DNA from: Lichenicoccus sp964242335
Lineage (GTDB): Bacteria; Pseudomonadota; Alphaproteobacteria; Acetobacterales; Acetobacteraceae
Direction of reading: 5' to 3'
DNA length: 64,000 nt
NCBI GenBank assembly: GCA_964242335.1
Contig: CAXTAY010000003.1
Location: 156,316 to 220,315 of the forward strand
Shown here: one piece after another, positions 63,844-64,000 of the stretch
Layout: each line of letters begins with the position of its first letter
Position numbering within the stretch: the stretch's first letter is position 1
Position numbers and translations under genes: made by a program
The notes under the pieces: model-generated
Database searches by the model: none
Seen by the model: only the letters and a program-made list of their open reading frames with translations
Told to the model about the DNA's origin: nothing

Positions 63844-63879
63844 ATGACAGCCCCGGGGTGACCTCTTCGGGGCTGTCAT
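63844..63879 (+). terminator. Terminator hairpin after clpB
   Basis: A perfect 12-bp stem ATGACAGCCCCG / CGGGGCTGTCAT with a 12-nt loop lies 25 bp after the clpB stop. No T-run follows. Confidence 0.8.
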
Positions 63880-63883
63880 CGCG

Positions 63884-64000
63884 TTGACACGGAGCCGGGT
63901 TGCTCGTAGAACCCGGCTCACCGAACGATGCAGCGTGTCTTCGGATGTTCCTTGAAAATTGCATAGGCTGAGGAAGGGATATGTTGACGGCGTCTTAGCC
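63884..64000 (+). promoter_or_regulatory. Strong promoter and probable rRNA leader at window edge
   Basis: TTGACA (63884-63889), 17 bp, then TAGAAC (63907-63912) forms a near-consensus sigma-70 promoter. A stem GAGCCGGGTT / AACCCGGCTC (63892-63901 / 63910-63919) overlaps it. The downstream CCTTGAAAATTGCATA and GAAGGGATATGTTGACGGCG resemble alphaproteobacterial pre-16S leader DNA. The rRNA genes themselves would lie outside. Confidence 0.5.

Overview
The window is high-GC DNA that reads like a free-living, motile alphaproteobacterium, most likely Rhodospirillales/Acetobacteraceae. The evidence is the trio flbT-flagellin-flaF with a CtrA-type site (TTAA-N7-TTAA), a cyoABCD quinol oxidase, a prpDCB methylcitrate operon, many GTG/TTG starts and GC-rich paired hairpins placed directly after stop codons. 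Taxonomy is inference from gene content; there is no rRNA inside the window. No insertion sequence, CRISPR array, phage or tRNA gene was seen.

Left part (1-15020): the end of a SIS-domain sugar isomerase/deglycase gene followed by a PfkB kinase; cyoABCD; a DUF47/PiT phosphate uptake pair; a repeat-rich SGNH/GDSL esterase without a signal peptide that looks like a type I secretion substrate; a PAS-EAL c-di-GMP phosphodiesterase; a divergent SDR-like/TetR pair with a twin palindromic operator; and a methyltransferase probably linked to surface glycans.

Centre-left (15146-27080): prpDCB for propionate oxidation with a shattered XRE regulator beside it, a cupin gene divergent from a TetR gene, and a catabolic operon (FAH-family hydrolase, SCP-x-type thiolase, two-subunit 3-oxoacid CoA-transferase) followed by an outer-membrane MetA-like barrel and an MFS permease. 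This looks like uptake and breakdown of an aromatic or beta-keto acid to acyl-CoAs. A 126-bp copy of the prpD 5' end lies behind a penicillin-acylase-family gene.

Centre-right (27087-48056): acylase, DUF3574 lipoprotein, SDR/LysR pair, OprB-like porin, a livKHMGF ABC transporter whose LivF has Arg in place of the Walker A Lys, a tandem-TetR regulator, a frameshifted secreted repeat protein, a cluster of decayed genes (an SDR with its middle deleted, a darcynin homologue with three frameshifts, a TetR remnant), and a second lipid module (thiolase, SDR, acyl-CoA synthetase).

Right part (48372-64000): OpgC-like acyltransferase, a PNPOx-like flavoprotein, an ECF sigma/NrsF anti-sigma pair, a polytopic membrane protein, a large hybrid histidine kinase, the flagellin locus with a divergent thioredoxin-fold/2OG-dioxygenase fusion, clpB, and at the edge a promoter and leader that probably belong to an rRNA operon lying outside the window.

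The least explained items are the family of paired hairpins abutting stop codons, the CtrA-like box shared by the flagellin operon and the peroxiredoxin-like/2OG-oxygenase fusion, the LivF Lys-to-Arg change, and the local gene graveyard at 42.7-44.1 kb. I did not find a clearly new multi-gene defence or biosynthetic system.
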